64,000 nucleotides of DNA from assembly GCA_020638285.1 (NCBI GenBank), contig JACKIV010000001.1:517675-581674 (forward strand). Direction: 5' to 3'. Under the pieces are notes generated by a model. The model saw only the letters and a list, made by a program, of their open reading frames with translations. It had not been told where the DNA came from and searched no databases. Source of the DNA: Rhodospirillales bacterium (GTDB lineage: Bacteria; Pseudomonadota; Alphaproteobacteria; Micavibrionales; Micavibrionaceae). This document shows positions 43,999 through 53,173 of the stretch, piece by piece; the first letter of the stretch is position 1; each line of letters opens with the position of its first letter. A program made the translations under genes and the position numbers.

Positions 43999-44235
43999 AT
44001 GAGCGACATAGCCGAACGCGTAAAGAAAATCGTCGTCGAACGTCTGGGCGTCGAGGAAAGCAAGGTTTCCGAAAGCGCAAGCTTTATTGATGATCTGGGC
44101 GCCGACTCGCTCGACACGGTTGAGCTTGTGATGGCATTTGAAGAAGAGTTCAATGTTGAAATTCCGGACGATGCTGCCGAGAAAATTCAAACCGTGGGCG
44201 ATGCCGTTACCTTTATCAAGGACCATGCGGCCTGA
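43999..44235 (+). CDS. acpP: Acyl carrier protein
   Basis: 78 residues, strongly acidic. The phosphopantetheine attachment site is GADSLDTVELVMAFEEEF (Ser37). The ATG at 43999 opens MSDIAERVKKIVVERLGV, the standard start. It carries growing acyl chains in fatty acid synthesis and is followed by fabF, its usual partner, after 39 bp. Confidence 0.97.
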   Translation: MSDIAERVKKIVVERLGVEESKVSESASFIDDLGADSLDTVELVMAFEEEFNVEIPDDAAEKIQTVGDAVTFIKDHAA

Positions 44236-44274
44236 TATCTTGACTGCGCCGGGCCGGGAGAATTGACCTTGACC

Positions 44275-45540
44275 ATGAGACGCGTTGTCGTAACGGGTAT
44301 GGGGATGGTAACCCCCCTTGGTGCGGGGGTTGCGCATAACTGGGCTCGGCTTACGTCCGGTCATTCGGGCATTCGGGTGATCGACCACATTGATGTTTCG
44401 GATCTGTCCTGCCGGATCGCCGGGGTGGTTCCGCGTGGCGATGGCACCGATGGAACTTTCAATCCTGACCTTTTCATGCCGCCGAAGGATCAGCGCAAAA
44501 CGGACGTTTTCATTACTTTTGCGATGGCCGCGGCGGCGGAGGCCGTCTCAAGCAGCGGTTGGGCTCCCGCCGACGAGGAGGGGCAGCTCCGCACAGGTGT
44601 CCTGATCGGTGCCGGAATCGGCGGGCTGGATACGGTCTATGAGACGGCGGTTGTGTTGAAAGAGCAGGGACCGCGCCGTGTGTCGCCGTTCAGCATTCCG
44701 GGGATGCTCATCAATCTGGCCTCTGGTCATGTGTCCATTCGGTACGGATTCCGGGGGCCCAATCATTCGGTCGTGACGGCCTGCGCGACGGGGACTCATG
44801 CCATTGGCGATGCGGCGCGGATGATTGCGCTGGATGACGCCGACGTGATGATTGCGGGCGGGGCCGAGGCGGCGGTGAATCGGCTGGGTCTGGCCGGGTT
44901 TGGCGCGCTGCGGGCCTTGTCTACGGGGTATAATGATCGCCCGACGCAGGCCTCCCGTCCTTTTGACGAGGGGCGCGACGGATTCGTGATGGCCGAGGGC
45001 GCGGGTATCGTCGTTCTGGAAGAATACGAACATGCGCGCCGCCGGGGCGCGACGATTCACGCCGAGATTGTCGGGTACGGACTGTCAGGGGATGCGAACC
45101 ATATTACCGCGCCGTGCGCCGATGGAAATGGTGGTCGGCGGGCGATGGAGGCCGCTTTGCGCCGCGCCGGGGTTGGGTCGGATGCCGTTGGCTATATCAA
45201 CGCGCACGGGACGTCGACCTCTGCGGGTGACGCGGCGGAGTGTACTGCCGTCAAGACCTTGTTTGGCGATTCCATTTCCGGGGTTTCCATGTCGTCCACG
45301 AAGTCTTCCATCGGGCATCTGTTGGGTGCGGCGGGGGCCGTTGAGGCGATTTACACCATCAAGGCCCTCGAAACCGGGATTTTGCCGCCCACGCTCAACC
45401 TTGAAACGGTTTCCGAATCCTGCCGGGGCATTGATCTGGTCCCCAAGGTTGCAAAGGAAAAGAGGCTCCATTACGCCTTGTCGAATTCTTTTGGATTCGG
45501 AGGGACGAACGCGAGTCTTTTGCTCAAATCTTTTATCTGA
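44275..45540 (+). CDS. fabF: 3-oxoacyl-[acyl-carrier-protein] synthase II
   Basis: 421 residues from the ATG at 44275 (MRRVVVTGMGMVTPLG). Catalytic Cys is in TACATGTHAIGDA (Cys170); the two His are in INAHGTSTSAGD (about 310) and SSIGHLLGAAGAVEA (about 345). The ribosome binding site GGGAG (44256-44260) is 14 bases from this ATG, so a TTG at 44269, spaced 8 bases, is a possible alternative start. It elongates acyl-ACP in fatty acid synthesis. Confidence 0.95.
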   Translation: MRRVVVTGMGMVTPLGAGVAHNWARLTSGHSGIRVIDHIDVSDLSCRIAGVVPRGDGTDGTFNPDLFMPPKDQRKTDVFITFAMAAAAEAVSSSGWAPADEEGQLRTGVLIGAGIGGLDTVYETAVVLKEQGPRRVSPFSIPGMLINLASGHVSIRYGFRGPNHSVVTACATGTHAIGDAARMIALDDADVMIAGGAEAAVNRLGLAGFGALRALSTGYNDRPTQASRPFDEGRDGFVMAEGAGIVVLEEYEHARRRGATIHAEIVGYGLSGDANHITAPCADGNGGRRAMEAALRRAGVGSDAVGYINAHGTSTSAGDAAECTAVKTLFGDSISGVSMSSTKSSIGHLLGAAGAVEAIYTIKALETGILPPTLNLETVSESCRGIDLVPKVAKEKRLHYALSNSFGFGGTNASLLLKSFI

Positions 45541-45559
45541 AAAGGGCGGTTTTTATAAA

Positions 45560-46291
45560 ATGCCCCTGTTTGTCGACCGGAAGTCCCGTGTGCCGCGTTT
45601 GTGGTCGAATGCGCAGCTTGCGCGTTTTGCGTCTCTGTTTGACGGAGACGTGGTGAATGTCAGCGCGTGGAAGGATTCCGACAAGGACGGGCGGACCTAT
45701 CGGTCATATTTCACGAACTGCCGGTCTTACGCCCTGACCAACTACAAGACCGAGGCCATGGGGTTTCAGGGGGCGGAGAACGAGATTTTTCTGGATCTGA
45801 CCGCGCCGTTGCCGGACGATCTGAACCGCCGCTATGACGTGGTGTTCAACCATACGGCTCTGGAGCATATTTTCGAGGTCGAGACAGCCTTTGCCAATCT
45901 GTGCCGCATGTCGTCGGATATCGTGATAACGGTGGTGCCGTTTGTCCAGCAGATGCACTCCGATTACGGCGATTACTGGCGTTTTACGCCCACCTGTATT
46001 CAGAAGCTTTTTGAGAAGAACGGTTTGAAGGTTCTGTACTCGTCGTTTAATTCCCATGTAGACTCAAGCGTCTATGTCTTCACCATTGCCGCGCGTGCGC
46101 CGGAAAAATGGGCGGGTCGAATCCCTGGAAATCTGACGGCGGATGGAACAGTGAACTGTTTCGAGAAAACATGGCTGACGGATTCTTTTCCGCCGATGGT
46201 CGGATCGAATGCGGTTTTGAATCTCGGGGGCCATGTCGGATTTTGGCTTTCCAAGGGAATCGCGGCTGTAAAATCCTGGAAAAAGACCTGA
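45560..46291 (+). CDS. SAM-dependent methyltransferase-like protein
   Basis: 243 residues from the ATG at 45560. Has YDVVFNHTALEHIFEVETAF, the post-II region of class I methyltransferases, then VPFVQQMHSDYGDYWRFTP, a pattern seen in methyltransferases near glycan clusters. The usual glycine-rich SAM motif I is not obvious, so the N-terminal part may be altered. It follows fabF by 19 bp and precedes a second methyltransferase by 14 bp. Confidence 0.75.
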   Translation: MPLFVDRKSRVPRLWSNAQLARFASLFDGDVVNVSAWKDSDKDGRTYRSYFTNCRSYALTNYKTEAMGFQGAENEIFLDLTAPLPDDLNRRYDVVFNHTALEHIFEVETAFANLCRMSSDIVITVVPFVQQMHSDYGDYWRFTPTCIQKLFEKNGLKVLYSSFNSHVDSSVYVFTIAARAPEKWAGRIPGNLTADGTVNCFEKTWLTDSFPPMVGSNAVLNLGGHVGFWLSKGIAAVKSWKKT

Positions 46292-46305
46292 AGAAAGGTT
46301 CGGGT

Positions 46306-46986
46306 ATGTTCGGTCCCGTCTATCGCGGATTTTACAGACTCTCAAAGCGCTTTTCCCGCGCCGGGCTTTATGAATGGCTGGACGGGCAGATTGTTGCGCT
46401 GAATGCGGCGCCCAAAGACGCCTTGATCCGTATTTTGAATGTCGGGGCGGGCGGAGAGATTGCCATGCGACTTCAGGCTTTGTCCGGGGTGGATCTGGTC
46501 CAGATTGACATCGACCCGGCGCGCGCGCCCGATATTGTGGCGGATGTGTGCGATCTTTCGATGATGCAGGCCGGATCGTTCGACGCCGTTTTCATGCTGG
46601 AGGTTCTCGAACACGTCAAAACGCCCCAGGCGGCGCTTGATGAAATTTACCGTGTTCTCAAGCCCGGCGGTGCGTTGTTTCTCTCCACGCCGTTCATCTT
46701 TCCCTTGCATGACGAGCCGTATGATTTTTATCGCTATACGAAATATGGTCTGGCGCATTTGCTTGCGGCGTTTGGAGACGTAAAGATTTCCGAACGGAAC
46801 GATTTTTTCCAGTCTATCATGGTGTTATTTGCGCGCGCGATGATAACCTCCGATTCCCGCAACCGGATCGTGGGGATGGGTCTGTTTGCGCTGGCGCTGG
46901 TGTTTTATCCGGTTTTGTGGGGGGCGGCGCGCCTGAGCCGGAATATGAAAGCCACAACCGGTTATGTCGTGACGGCAGCGAAATAG
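46306..46986 (+). CDS. Class I SAM-dependent methyltransferase with a C-terminal membrane segment
   Basis: 226 residues from the ATG at 46306. Motif I reads ILNVGAGGEIAM, an acidic residue follows in QIDIDPARAPD, and FDAVFMLEVLEHVKTP with YRVLKPGGALFLSTPF completes the fold. YDFYRYTKYGL resembles the segment in its partner upstream. Near the C-terminus is a hydrophobic helix (MGLFALALVFYPVLWGAARL), suggesting it sits at the inner membrane. The substrate is unknown. Confidence 0.85.
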   Translation: MFGPVYRGFYRLSKRFSRAGLYEWLDGQIVALNAAPKDALIRILNVGAGGEIAMRLQALSGVDLVQIDIDPARAPDIVADVCDLSMMQAGSFDAVFMLEVLEHVKTPQAALDEIYRVLKPGGALFLSTPFIFPLHDEPYDFYRYTKYGLAHLLAAFGDVKISERNDFFQSIMVLFARAMITSDSRNRIVGMGLFALALVFYPVLWGAARLSRNMKATTGYVVTAAK

Positions 46987-47035
46987 GAATAAAATCCTTT
47001 CTTTCCTTCGCTTATCATGGTATGATCGAAGCGCT

Positions 47036-47060
47036 GACGCCTTTTTTGCGTCTTGTTTTT
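47036..47060 (+). terminator. Terminator after the methyltransferase pair
   Basis: GACGC (47036-47040) and GCGTC (47048-47052) with a 7-base loop, followed by TTGTTTTT. The stem is short, but the T run and its position 50 bp after the stop support it. Confidence 0.5.
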
Positions 47061-47083
47061 GGGCCTTGAGAAACCGGAAAAAT

Positions 47084-47111
47084 GTAGACTTGGTTCAGAA
47101 TCCGGGTCTAC
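47084..47111 (-). terminator. Terminator overlapping the rimO stop codon
   Basis: On the minus strand GTAGAC (47111-47106) pairs with GTCTAC (47089-47084), followed by ATTTTT. One stem arm contains the rimO TAG (47110-47108). The loop is long (16 bases) but holds a GG/CC that may extend the pairing. Confidence 0.45.
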
Positions 47112-48439
47112 TTTTCCACTACCCCGAACAGGTCATATTCGTCTGAATCCTCAATGCGCACGGGGACGATATCGCCGGGCGTTAAGCCCTCTCCTACATC
47201 CCGCAGGAACACCTTGCCGTCGATCTCCGGCGCATCGGCCATGGATCGCGCATCTGCGCCGCCGCCCGCCACATCGTCGATGATGCAGGGCAGGACGCGT
47301 CCGATCTTTGCGGCCAGTTTTTCTGCGCTGATGTCCTGTTGAACCGCCATAAACCGGGCATAGCGCTCTTCCATCACCTCGGGCGGCACGTGGGGGCCGA
47401 GCGCGTTGGCCGCCGCGCCCTCCACGGGTTCGTATTTGAAGCATCCCGCCCGGTCGATCTGCGCCGCGCGCAGCCACTCCAGCAGCATATCAAAATCGCG
47501 GTCTGTCTCTCCCGGAAACCCCACAATAAAGGTCGATCTCAAGGTCAGATCGGGGCAGATGGCGCGCCACGCCGCGATGCGGTCGAGGATTTTTTCCTGA
47601 TTGGCCGGGCGGCGCATGGCCTTGAGGACCGAGGGGCTGGCGTGCTGGAACGGAATATCCAGATAGGGCAGGATTTTCCCCTGCGCCATTAACGGAATCA
47701 CGTCATCTACATGAGGGTATGGATAGACGTAATGCAGCCGTACCCATACGCCCATTTCGCCCAGCGCGGCGCACAGGTCATAAAATTTTGCGCGTACGCT
47801 TGCGCCTTTCCACGGGCCGGGGGCGTATTTTGTGTCGATGCCATAGGCGCTTGTGTCCTGGGAAATCACCAGAATTTCCTTCACGCCCGCGCGGGCCAGA
47901 TTTTCGGCTTCGTGCAGGACGTGATGCACGGGGCGGCTGACCAGATCTCCGCGCAGCGAAGGGATGATGCAAAAACTGCAACGATTGTTGCATCCTTCGG
48001 AAATCTTCAGGTAAGCATAATGCCGGGGTGTGAGTTTCAGGCCCTCGGGCGGGACCAGATCGACATAAGGATCATGCAGGGGCGGGGCGGCTTCATGCAC
48101 CGCGCCCACAACGGACTCATACTGATGCGGGCCGGTGACGGCCAGAAGATTCGGGAATTTGTCGCGGATCAGATCGGGCTGCGCGCCCATGCAGCCCGTA
48201 ACGATCACCCGCCCGTTTTCGCGCATGGCCTGACCGATGGCGTCCAGAGATTCTTCCTTGGCGCTGTCCAGAAAGCCGCAGGTATTGACAATAACCACAT
48301 CGGCCTTTTCAGCATGGCCGGTCATCTCGTATCCTTCGGCGCGCAGGCGGGTCATGATCCGCTCGGAATCCACCAGCGCTTTCGGACATCCCAGAGACAC
48401 AACCCCGACCCGGGGCGCAATTTTGGATTTCTGTTTCAT
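47108..48439 (-). CDS. rimO: Ribosomal protein S12 methylthiotransferase RimO
   Basis: 443 residues. N-terminal UPF0004 domain with three cluster Cys (SLGCPKALVDSE, NTCGFLDSA, VTGCMGAQPD), radical SAM core with ISEGCNNRCSFCIIPS, and a C-terminal TRAM domain. It adds the methylthio group to an Asp of ribosomal protein S12. GCPKALVDSE distinguishes it from MiaB. It is monocistronic. Confidence 0.95.
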   Translation of the reverse strand: MKQKSKIAPRVGVVSLGCPKALVDSERIMTRLRAEGYEMTGHAEKADVVIVNTCGFLDSAKEESLDAIGQAMRENGRVIVTGCMGAQPDLIRDKFPNLLAVTGPHQYESVVGAVHEAAPPLHDPYVDLVPPEGLKLTPRHYAYLKISEGCNNRCSFCIIPSLRGDLVSRPVHHVLHEAENLARAGVKEILVISQDTSAYGIDTKYAPGPWKGASVRAKFYDLCAALGEMGVWVRLHYVYPYPHVDDVIPLMAQGKILPYLDIPFQHASPSVLKAMRRPANQEKILDRIAAWRAICPDLTLRSTFIVGFPGETDRDFDMLLEWLRAAQIDRAGCFKYEPVEGAAANALGPHVPPEVMEERYARFMAVQQDISAEKLAAKIGRVLPCIIDDVAGGGADARSMADAPEIDGKVFLRDVGEGLTPGDIVPVRIEDSDEYDLFGVVEK

Positions 48440-48564
48440 GGAAAGGGGTTATAGTATGGTTTCCGGGGGATTGTCTATATGGTGCGGGAAGGATAAGCTC
48501 AGACCCGTGAAAATGGATTTCGGAACAGGCAAAGGCTCCCCTCTTCCTGTCGGGCTTTTCAATC

Positions 48565-48612
48565 CCTCCTTTCCCTCTCCCCTTTGAGGGGAGAGGGATC
48601 AAGGGAGAGGGG
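48565..48612. repeat. G+C-rich hairpin with a partial repeat upstream of the epimerase gene
   Basis: Just before the epimerase gene the DNA reads CCCTCTCCCC, TTTGA, GGGGAGAGGG, a perfect 10-bp stem, followed by another GGGAGAGGGG. This has the look of a small interspersed repeat or a transcription stop. I saw no second copy in the window. Confidence 0.5.
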
Positions 48613-48646
48613 ATTTTCAGACCATCGAACAAGGACAGACGATCTC

Positions 48647-49639
48647 ATGATTCTTCTGACGGGCGCGGCGGGGTTTATCGGGTTTCATACGGCAAAGGCC
48701 TTGCTGGATGCGGGGCAGGAGGTCGTGGGCGTCGATAATCTGAACGATTATTATGACGTGGCCCTCAAAAAAGCCCGGATTCACACGCTGGACGGGCGGG
48801 ACGGGTGGCATTTCGTCAAGGCCGACATTGCCGACGAGCGGGCCTTGCGGATGGTCTTGGCCGAATATCCGCAGATTGACCGGATCGTGCATCTGGCGGC
48901 GCAGGCGGGCGTGCGGTATTCGCTGACCCAGCCTTATGCCTATGGCCACAGCAATCTGGATGGGCATCTGACGATGCTGGAGGTCGCGCGCCATATGGGC
49001 GATGGGCTGCGGCATTTTGTTTATGCCTCAAGCTCCTCGGTGTATGGTGGCAACACAAAGCTTCCGTTTTCCGTTGGAGATCAGGTGGATACGCCTTTGT
49101 CTTTATATGCGGCGACCAAGCGGGCGGCAGAGCTCCTGACCCAAAGTTACGCGCATCTGTACCGCATTCCGGCGACGGGACTGCGGTTTTTCACGGTCTA
49201 TGGCCCGTGGGGGCGGCCAGACATGGCGGTGTATTCTTTCACCGAAGCGATGGCGCGCGGCCAGCCGATTACCGTCTATAACGATGGACACATGAAACGT
49301 GATTTTACATACATTGACGATATCGTGGCGGGGATTCTGGGGGCGCTGGAGGCCGTTCCCAAGGCAGGGGATCGCTATTGCATCGGCGATGCGCCGCACC
49401 GGATCTTTAATCTGGGGAACAATCGGTCCGAAGCTTTGGCGGATTTGATTGCCTCTATTGAGGCGGCACTGGGGATTGACGCGGACCGGGTGTTTGCGCC
49501 GCTTCAGCCCGGCGATGTTCTGGAAACATATGCCGATATCGGTCCGGCGCGGGAGGTCTTCGGGTTCTCGCCAGCCACGCCCATTTCGCAAGGGATTCCC
49601 CTGTTTGTCGCGTGGTATCGGGCTTATCGCGGTCTTTGA
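48647..49639 (+). CDS. NAD-dependent nucleotide-sugar epimerase (UDP-glucuronate 4-epimerase-like)
   Basis: 330 residues from the ATG at 48647. The Rossmann motif is TGAAGFIGFHTAKALL, then VDNLNDYYDVALKKARI, a signature of UDP-glucuronate epimerases. Catalytic residues fit ASSSSVYGGN and SLYAATKRAAELL (YxxxK). FTVYGPWGRPDMAVY and KRDFTYIDDIV are also typical. It supplies galacturonate for surface polysaccharide. The RNase R gene starts 50 bp after it. Confidence 0.88.
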   Translation: MILLTGAAGFIGFHTAKALLDAGQEVVGVDNLNDYYDVALKKARIHTLDGRDGWHFVKADIADERALRMVLAEYPQIDRIVHLAAQAGVRYSLTQPYAYGHSNLDGHLTMLEVARHMGDGLRHFVYASSSSVYGGNTKLPFSVGDQVDTPLSLYAATKRAAELLTQSYAHLYRIPATGLRFFTVYGPWGRPDMAVYSFTEAMARGQPITVYNDGHMKRDFTYIDDIVAGILGALEAVPKAGDRYCIGDAPHRIFNLGNNRSEALADLIASIEAALGIDADRVFAPLQPGDVLETYADIGPAREVFGFSPATPISQGIPLFVAWYRAYRGL

Positions 49640-49689
49640 TCGAACGGACTGGCTTTCTGCGCGTCGGCGCGGTACAATCAGCCTCAGCC

Positions 49690-51963
49690 ATGAGAAAGCA
49701 AAAAAAGTCCCCCGTCCGTCATCCGGCCCGCAACAGATCCGTGCCCGGTGGCCCTCCGTCCGATGCTGTCATTTTGAAGGTTTGCGATATTGATATCGAC
49801 GGCGACCTGATCGCCCGGGCCGAAGAGTGGGACGAAGCCTTGCGGGGGCCGCCGCCGCGCATTGAGATCGTGCCGGGCGACAAGGGGCATTCGGCTCTGG
49901 CGGTCGGCGACCGGGTTCTGGCGCGGGTGCAGGTTTCGGCGGACGGGGTATGGGAAGCCACGGTTCTGCGCCGCCTTGACACGACGCCGCAAAACAGGAT
50001 TCTCGGGGTTGTCCGCAAGCACAAAACAGGTCTGATTCTCGATCCCGCCAATAAAAAAGCCAGAACTGACTATACCATTGAGGCGGCGGACCTGAGCGGG
50101 GCGCGCCCCGGGGATATGGTGGTGGCGGAGGTCCGGCCCGGCCACGGATTGCACAGAGCCAAAGCGCGCATTGTCGATGTGATCGGGCGTCAGACCGACA
50201 TCGGGGCCATCAGCCTTTTATCCTTGCATGAGATGGGGTTGCGCCCCGATTTTCCGGCTTCGGTTGAAGATGCGGCGCAAGGGCTGGACGTTCCGGAACC
50301 GGGAGCGCGGGAGGATCTGCGCGATATTCCTCTTGTGACGATCGACGGGGCCGATGCACGCGATTTCGACGATGCCGTCTATGCGGAGCCTCTGCCGGAC
50401 GGGGGTTTTCACCTGATTGTCGCCATTGCGGATGTGTCGTGGTATGTCCGCCCCGGCGGGATCATCGACGCCGAAGCGTTTTTGCGCGGCAATTCGACCT
50501 ATTTCCCCGACCGGGTTGTGCCGATGTTGCCCGAAGCCTTGTCCAACGGGCTGTGTTCCCTCGTGCCGCATGAGCCGCGCGCCTGTCTGGCGGCGCATTT
50601 GTGGATTGATTCGGCGGGGCATCTGGTGCGTTCAAAATTCACGCGGGGGTTGATGCGCTCGGCGGCGCGGCTGACGTATGAACAGGTCCAGAGCGCTCAG
50701 GACGGCGCGCCGGATGAGATGACGGCGCCCTTGATGGTGCAGGCGATTCCGAATCTGTACCGGGCTTATGACATTTTGTTTGCGGCGCGGCGGACGCGCG
50801 GGGCGCTGGATCTGGATTTGCCGGAACGCAAGATCGAGATCGACGCCAGAGGAAAAATGGTCGGGGTGCGCACACGGGTGCGGCTGGATTCCCATAAATT
50901 GATCGAAGAATTCATGATTCTGGCCAATGTTGCGGCGGCGCAGACTCTGGAAAGTCACAAAGCGCCGTGCGTCTACCGGGTTCACGATCGCCCTTCGGCG
51001 GATAAACTCGACAGCGCGCGGGAGTTTCTGGAAAGTTTTGGCTTGTCGCTTCCCAAAGGCGGGCAGCTGGTTAAACCGGCGCAGCTCAACCATCTTTTGC
51101 TCAAGGCCGCCGATCACCCTTACAGCCATCTGGTGAGCGAGGTGATTCTCCGCGCGCAGGCGCAGGCGCGCTATAGCCCTGAAAATATAGGACATTTCGG
51201 CCTCGCACTGGAGAAATACGCGCATTTTACCTCGCCGATTCGCCGTTATGCGGATCTGGTGGTGCATCGTGCGCTCGTGGCGGCCCTGGGGCTTGGCGAG
51301 GGCGGGCTGGATAAGGGCGAGGCCGTGCGGATGGAGGAGATTTGCCAGCATATCTCTGATTCTGAACGCATTTCCATGGAGGCCGAGCGCAATGCGGTGG
51401 ATCGGTTTGCCGCCGCGTTTCTGGCCGATCGTGTGGGGGCGGAGTTTGCCGGGCGCATCCGGGGCGTGACGCGATTTGGATTGTTTGTCAGTTTGACCGA
51501 AAGCGGCGCGGACGGGCTTGTCCCGATCCGCAGCCTGCCCAGCGATTTCTATATTCACGATGAAAAGCAACATGCGCTTGTCGGGCGGCGGACGGGGCGG
51601 ACCTATCGCCTCGGCGCGCCTGTCACGGTGCGGCTGGTTGAGGCCGATGGCTTGACGGGCGGAACCATTCTGGACATCGTCGGAATGGACGGGGCGGAAC
51701 TCATCGGCATGTCTTTTCCGCCTGCGCCGGGTGCCGGACGCTATGAAAAACGGGGCGGGCGTAGAGACGGGAAAAAACACGGTAAAAATCGGGAGAAGGG
51801 ACCGGATGGGGCGCTGGATCGCGACTCGAAATCGGTTCCACCTGAACCCCGGCCCGGAAAAAAGCCACACCGCAAGGGCAAGAGCATGAATAAAAAAGTC
51901 AGTGGAAAATCAAAAACAAAGTCAAAGGCCACCCCGAAGAAAAAAGACCCGAGGCGGTGGTAG
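49690..51963 (+). CDS. rnr: Ribonuclease R lacking the N-terminal helix-turn-helix
   Basis: 757 residues from the ATG at 49690. Cold-shock-like OB domains (about 30-200), the RNB catalytic domain with TIDGADARDFDDAVYAE (catalytic Asp cluster, about 217-233), FTSPIRRYADLVVHR, an S1 domain (about 585-680) and a Lys-rich tail. The winged-helix module that usually opens RNase R is missing: the protein begins with about 25 basic residues and goes straight into the OB region. No Shine-Dalgarno is clear; TACAAT 14 bases before the ATG may be a -10 box. Confidence 0.93.
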   Translation: MRKQKKSPVRHPARNRSVPGGPPSDAVILKVCDIDIDGDLIARAEEWDEALRGPPPRIEIVPGDKGHSALAVGDRVLARVQVSADGVWEATVLRRLDTTPQNRILGVVRKHKTGLILDPANKKARTDYTIEAADLSGARPGDMVVAEVRPGHGLHRAKARIVDVIGRQTDIGAISLLSLHEMGLRPDFPASVEDAAQGLDVPEPGAREDLRDIPLVTIDGADARDFDDAVYAEPLPDGGFHLIVAIADVSWYVRPGGIIDAEAFLRGNSTYFPDRVVPMLPEALSNGLCSLVPHEPRACLAAHLWIDSAGHLVRSKFTRGLMRSAARLTYEQVQSAQDGAPDEMTAPLMVQAIPNLYRAYDILFAARRTRGALDLDLPERKIEIDARGKMVGVRTRVRLDSHKLIEEFMILANVAAAQTLESHKAPCVYRVHDRPSADKLDSAREFLESFGLSLPKGGQLVKPAQLNHLLLKAADHPYSHLVSEVILRAQAQARYSPENIGHFGLALEKYAHFTSPIRRYADLVVHRALVAALGLGEGGLDKGEAVRMEEICQHISDSERISMEAERNAVDRFAAAFLADRVGAEFAGRIRGVTRFGLFVSLTESGADGLVPIRSLPSDFYIHDEKQHALVGRRTGRTYRLGAPVTVRLVEADGLTGGTILDIVGMDGAELIGMSFPPAPGAGRYEKRGGRRDGKKHGKNREKGPDGALDRDSKSVPPEPRPGKKPHRKGKSMNKKVSGKSKTKSKATPKKKDPRRW

Positions 51964-51967
51964 GGGT

Positions 51968-53008
51968 TTAATAGGACCCGATCAGGACGCTGCGGAGCGT
52001 GCGCATTTCCTCAAGCGCGTGCCCGGTCCCAAGCGCCACGCAGGACAGGGGGTCATCTGCAATCGTGACGGCAAGCCCCGTGGCATGGCGCAAAACCAGA
52101 TCCAGATTGGTCAGAAGCGCGCCGCCGCCAGTCAAAACAATGCCCTTGTCGACGATATCGGCGGCCAGTTCGGGCGCGGTATGCTCAAGCGCGACCTTGA
52201 CGGCTTCGATGATCTGGCCCACGGGTTCGGCAATGGCTTCGGCAACCTGGCGCTCGGTTATGACGATTTCCTTGGGCACGCCGTTCATGAGGTCGCGGCC
52301 CCGGATGTCCATCTGGCGGCCTTCGCCGTCGCCGGGAATGCAGGCCGACCCGATTTCCTTTTTGACGCGCTCGGCGGTGCTTTCGCCGATCAAAAGGTTA
52401 TGAACCCGGCGGATATAGGCGATAATCGCCTCGTCCAGCTTGTCTCCGCCCACGCGGACGGACCGTGAATAGACGATTCCGCCCAATGAAATCACCGCGA
52501 CCTCGGTTGTCCCCCCGCCAATGTCTACGACCATGGAGCCCGTCGGTTCGGTTACGGGAAGTCCTGCGCCGATGGCGGCGGCCATGGGCTCTTCGATCAG
52601 GTAAACTTCGCTTGCGCCCGCGCTTTCCGCCGATTCCTGAATGGCCCGGCGTTCCACCGCCGTTGAGCCGGAGGGGACGCACACGATCATTTTCGGCGAG
52701 ACAAAACTGCGGCGGTTGTGAACCTTGCGGATGAAATGTTTTATCATCGCCTCGGTGACTTCAAAATCCGCAATAACGCCGTCTCGCAAGGGCCTGATGG
52801 CAATGATATTTCCGGGGGTGCGGCCCAGCATCTGCTTGGCTTCGTTTCCCACGGCCAGAATCTGTTTCTTGCCCCCGGCCAGTGAAATGGCGACGACAGA
52901 CGGCTCGTTGAGCACAATGCCCTGATCCTGAACATAGACCAGCGTATTGGCCGTTCCGAGGTCGATGGCCATATTGGCCGAAAAAAAACCGAAGAGCCTG
53001 GAAAACAT
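51968..53008 (-). CDS. mreB: Rod-shape-determining protein MreB
   Basis: 346 residues from the ATG at 53008 (MFSRLFGFFSANMAIDLGTANT). Actin-fold phosphate loops are AIDLGTANTLVYV and MVVDIGGGTTEVAVIS; the adenosine motif is GIVLTGGGALL. The amphipathic N-terminal helix that touches the membrane is present. MreB guides cell-wall synthesis in rods. mreC and mreD, which usually follow, are absent: the 3' end lies 4 bp from the convergent rnr. Confidence 0.96.
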   Translation of the reverse strand: MFSRLFGFFSANMAIDLGTANTLVYVQDQGIVLNEPSVVAISLAGGKKQILAVGNEAKQMLGRTPGNIIAIRPLRDGVIADFEVTEAMIKHFIRKVHNRRSFVSPKMIVCVPSGSTAVERRAIQESAESAGASEVYLIEEPMAAAIGAGLPVTEPTGSMVVDIGGGTTEVAVISLGGIVYSRSVRVGGDKLDEAIIAYIRRVHNLLIGESTAERVKKEIGSACIPGDGEGRQMDIRGRDLMNGVPKEIVITERQVAEAIAEPVGQIIEAVKVALEHTAPELAADIVDKGIVLTGGGALLTNLDLVLRHATGLAVTIADDPLSCVALGTGHALEEMRTLRSVLIGSY

Positions 53009-53046
53009 GCTATGTCCGCGCCTTCCCATGTACAATTTTCGGACTC

Positions 53047-53075
53047 ATCATAAGGCCCGCGCACCTGTTTCTCAA
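53047..53075 (-). promoter_or_regulatory. Promoter of mreB
   Basis: Read on the minus strand: TTGAGA (53075-53070), 17 bases, TATGAT (53052-53047). Just upstream is a small hairpin, CCTGC-TTC-GCAGG (53077-53089), without a T run. The predicted start is about 33 bases before the mreB ATG. Confidence 0.6.
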
Positions 53076-53173
53076 GCCTGCTTCGCAGGTTGTCCCCAGA
53101 AGAATGAAGAGAGATCCGGTCGGGCCAGAAATGACTGCCCCCTCTTTTCCTGCCAATAAAAGGACAGAAGGGA

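Noticed and set aside
47090..47105. T-arm-like GGTTCAGAATCC near the rimO 3' end
   Set aside because: No matching acceptor, D or anticodon arms; it is the loop of the rimO terminator.
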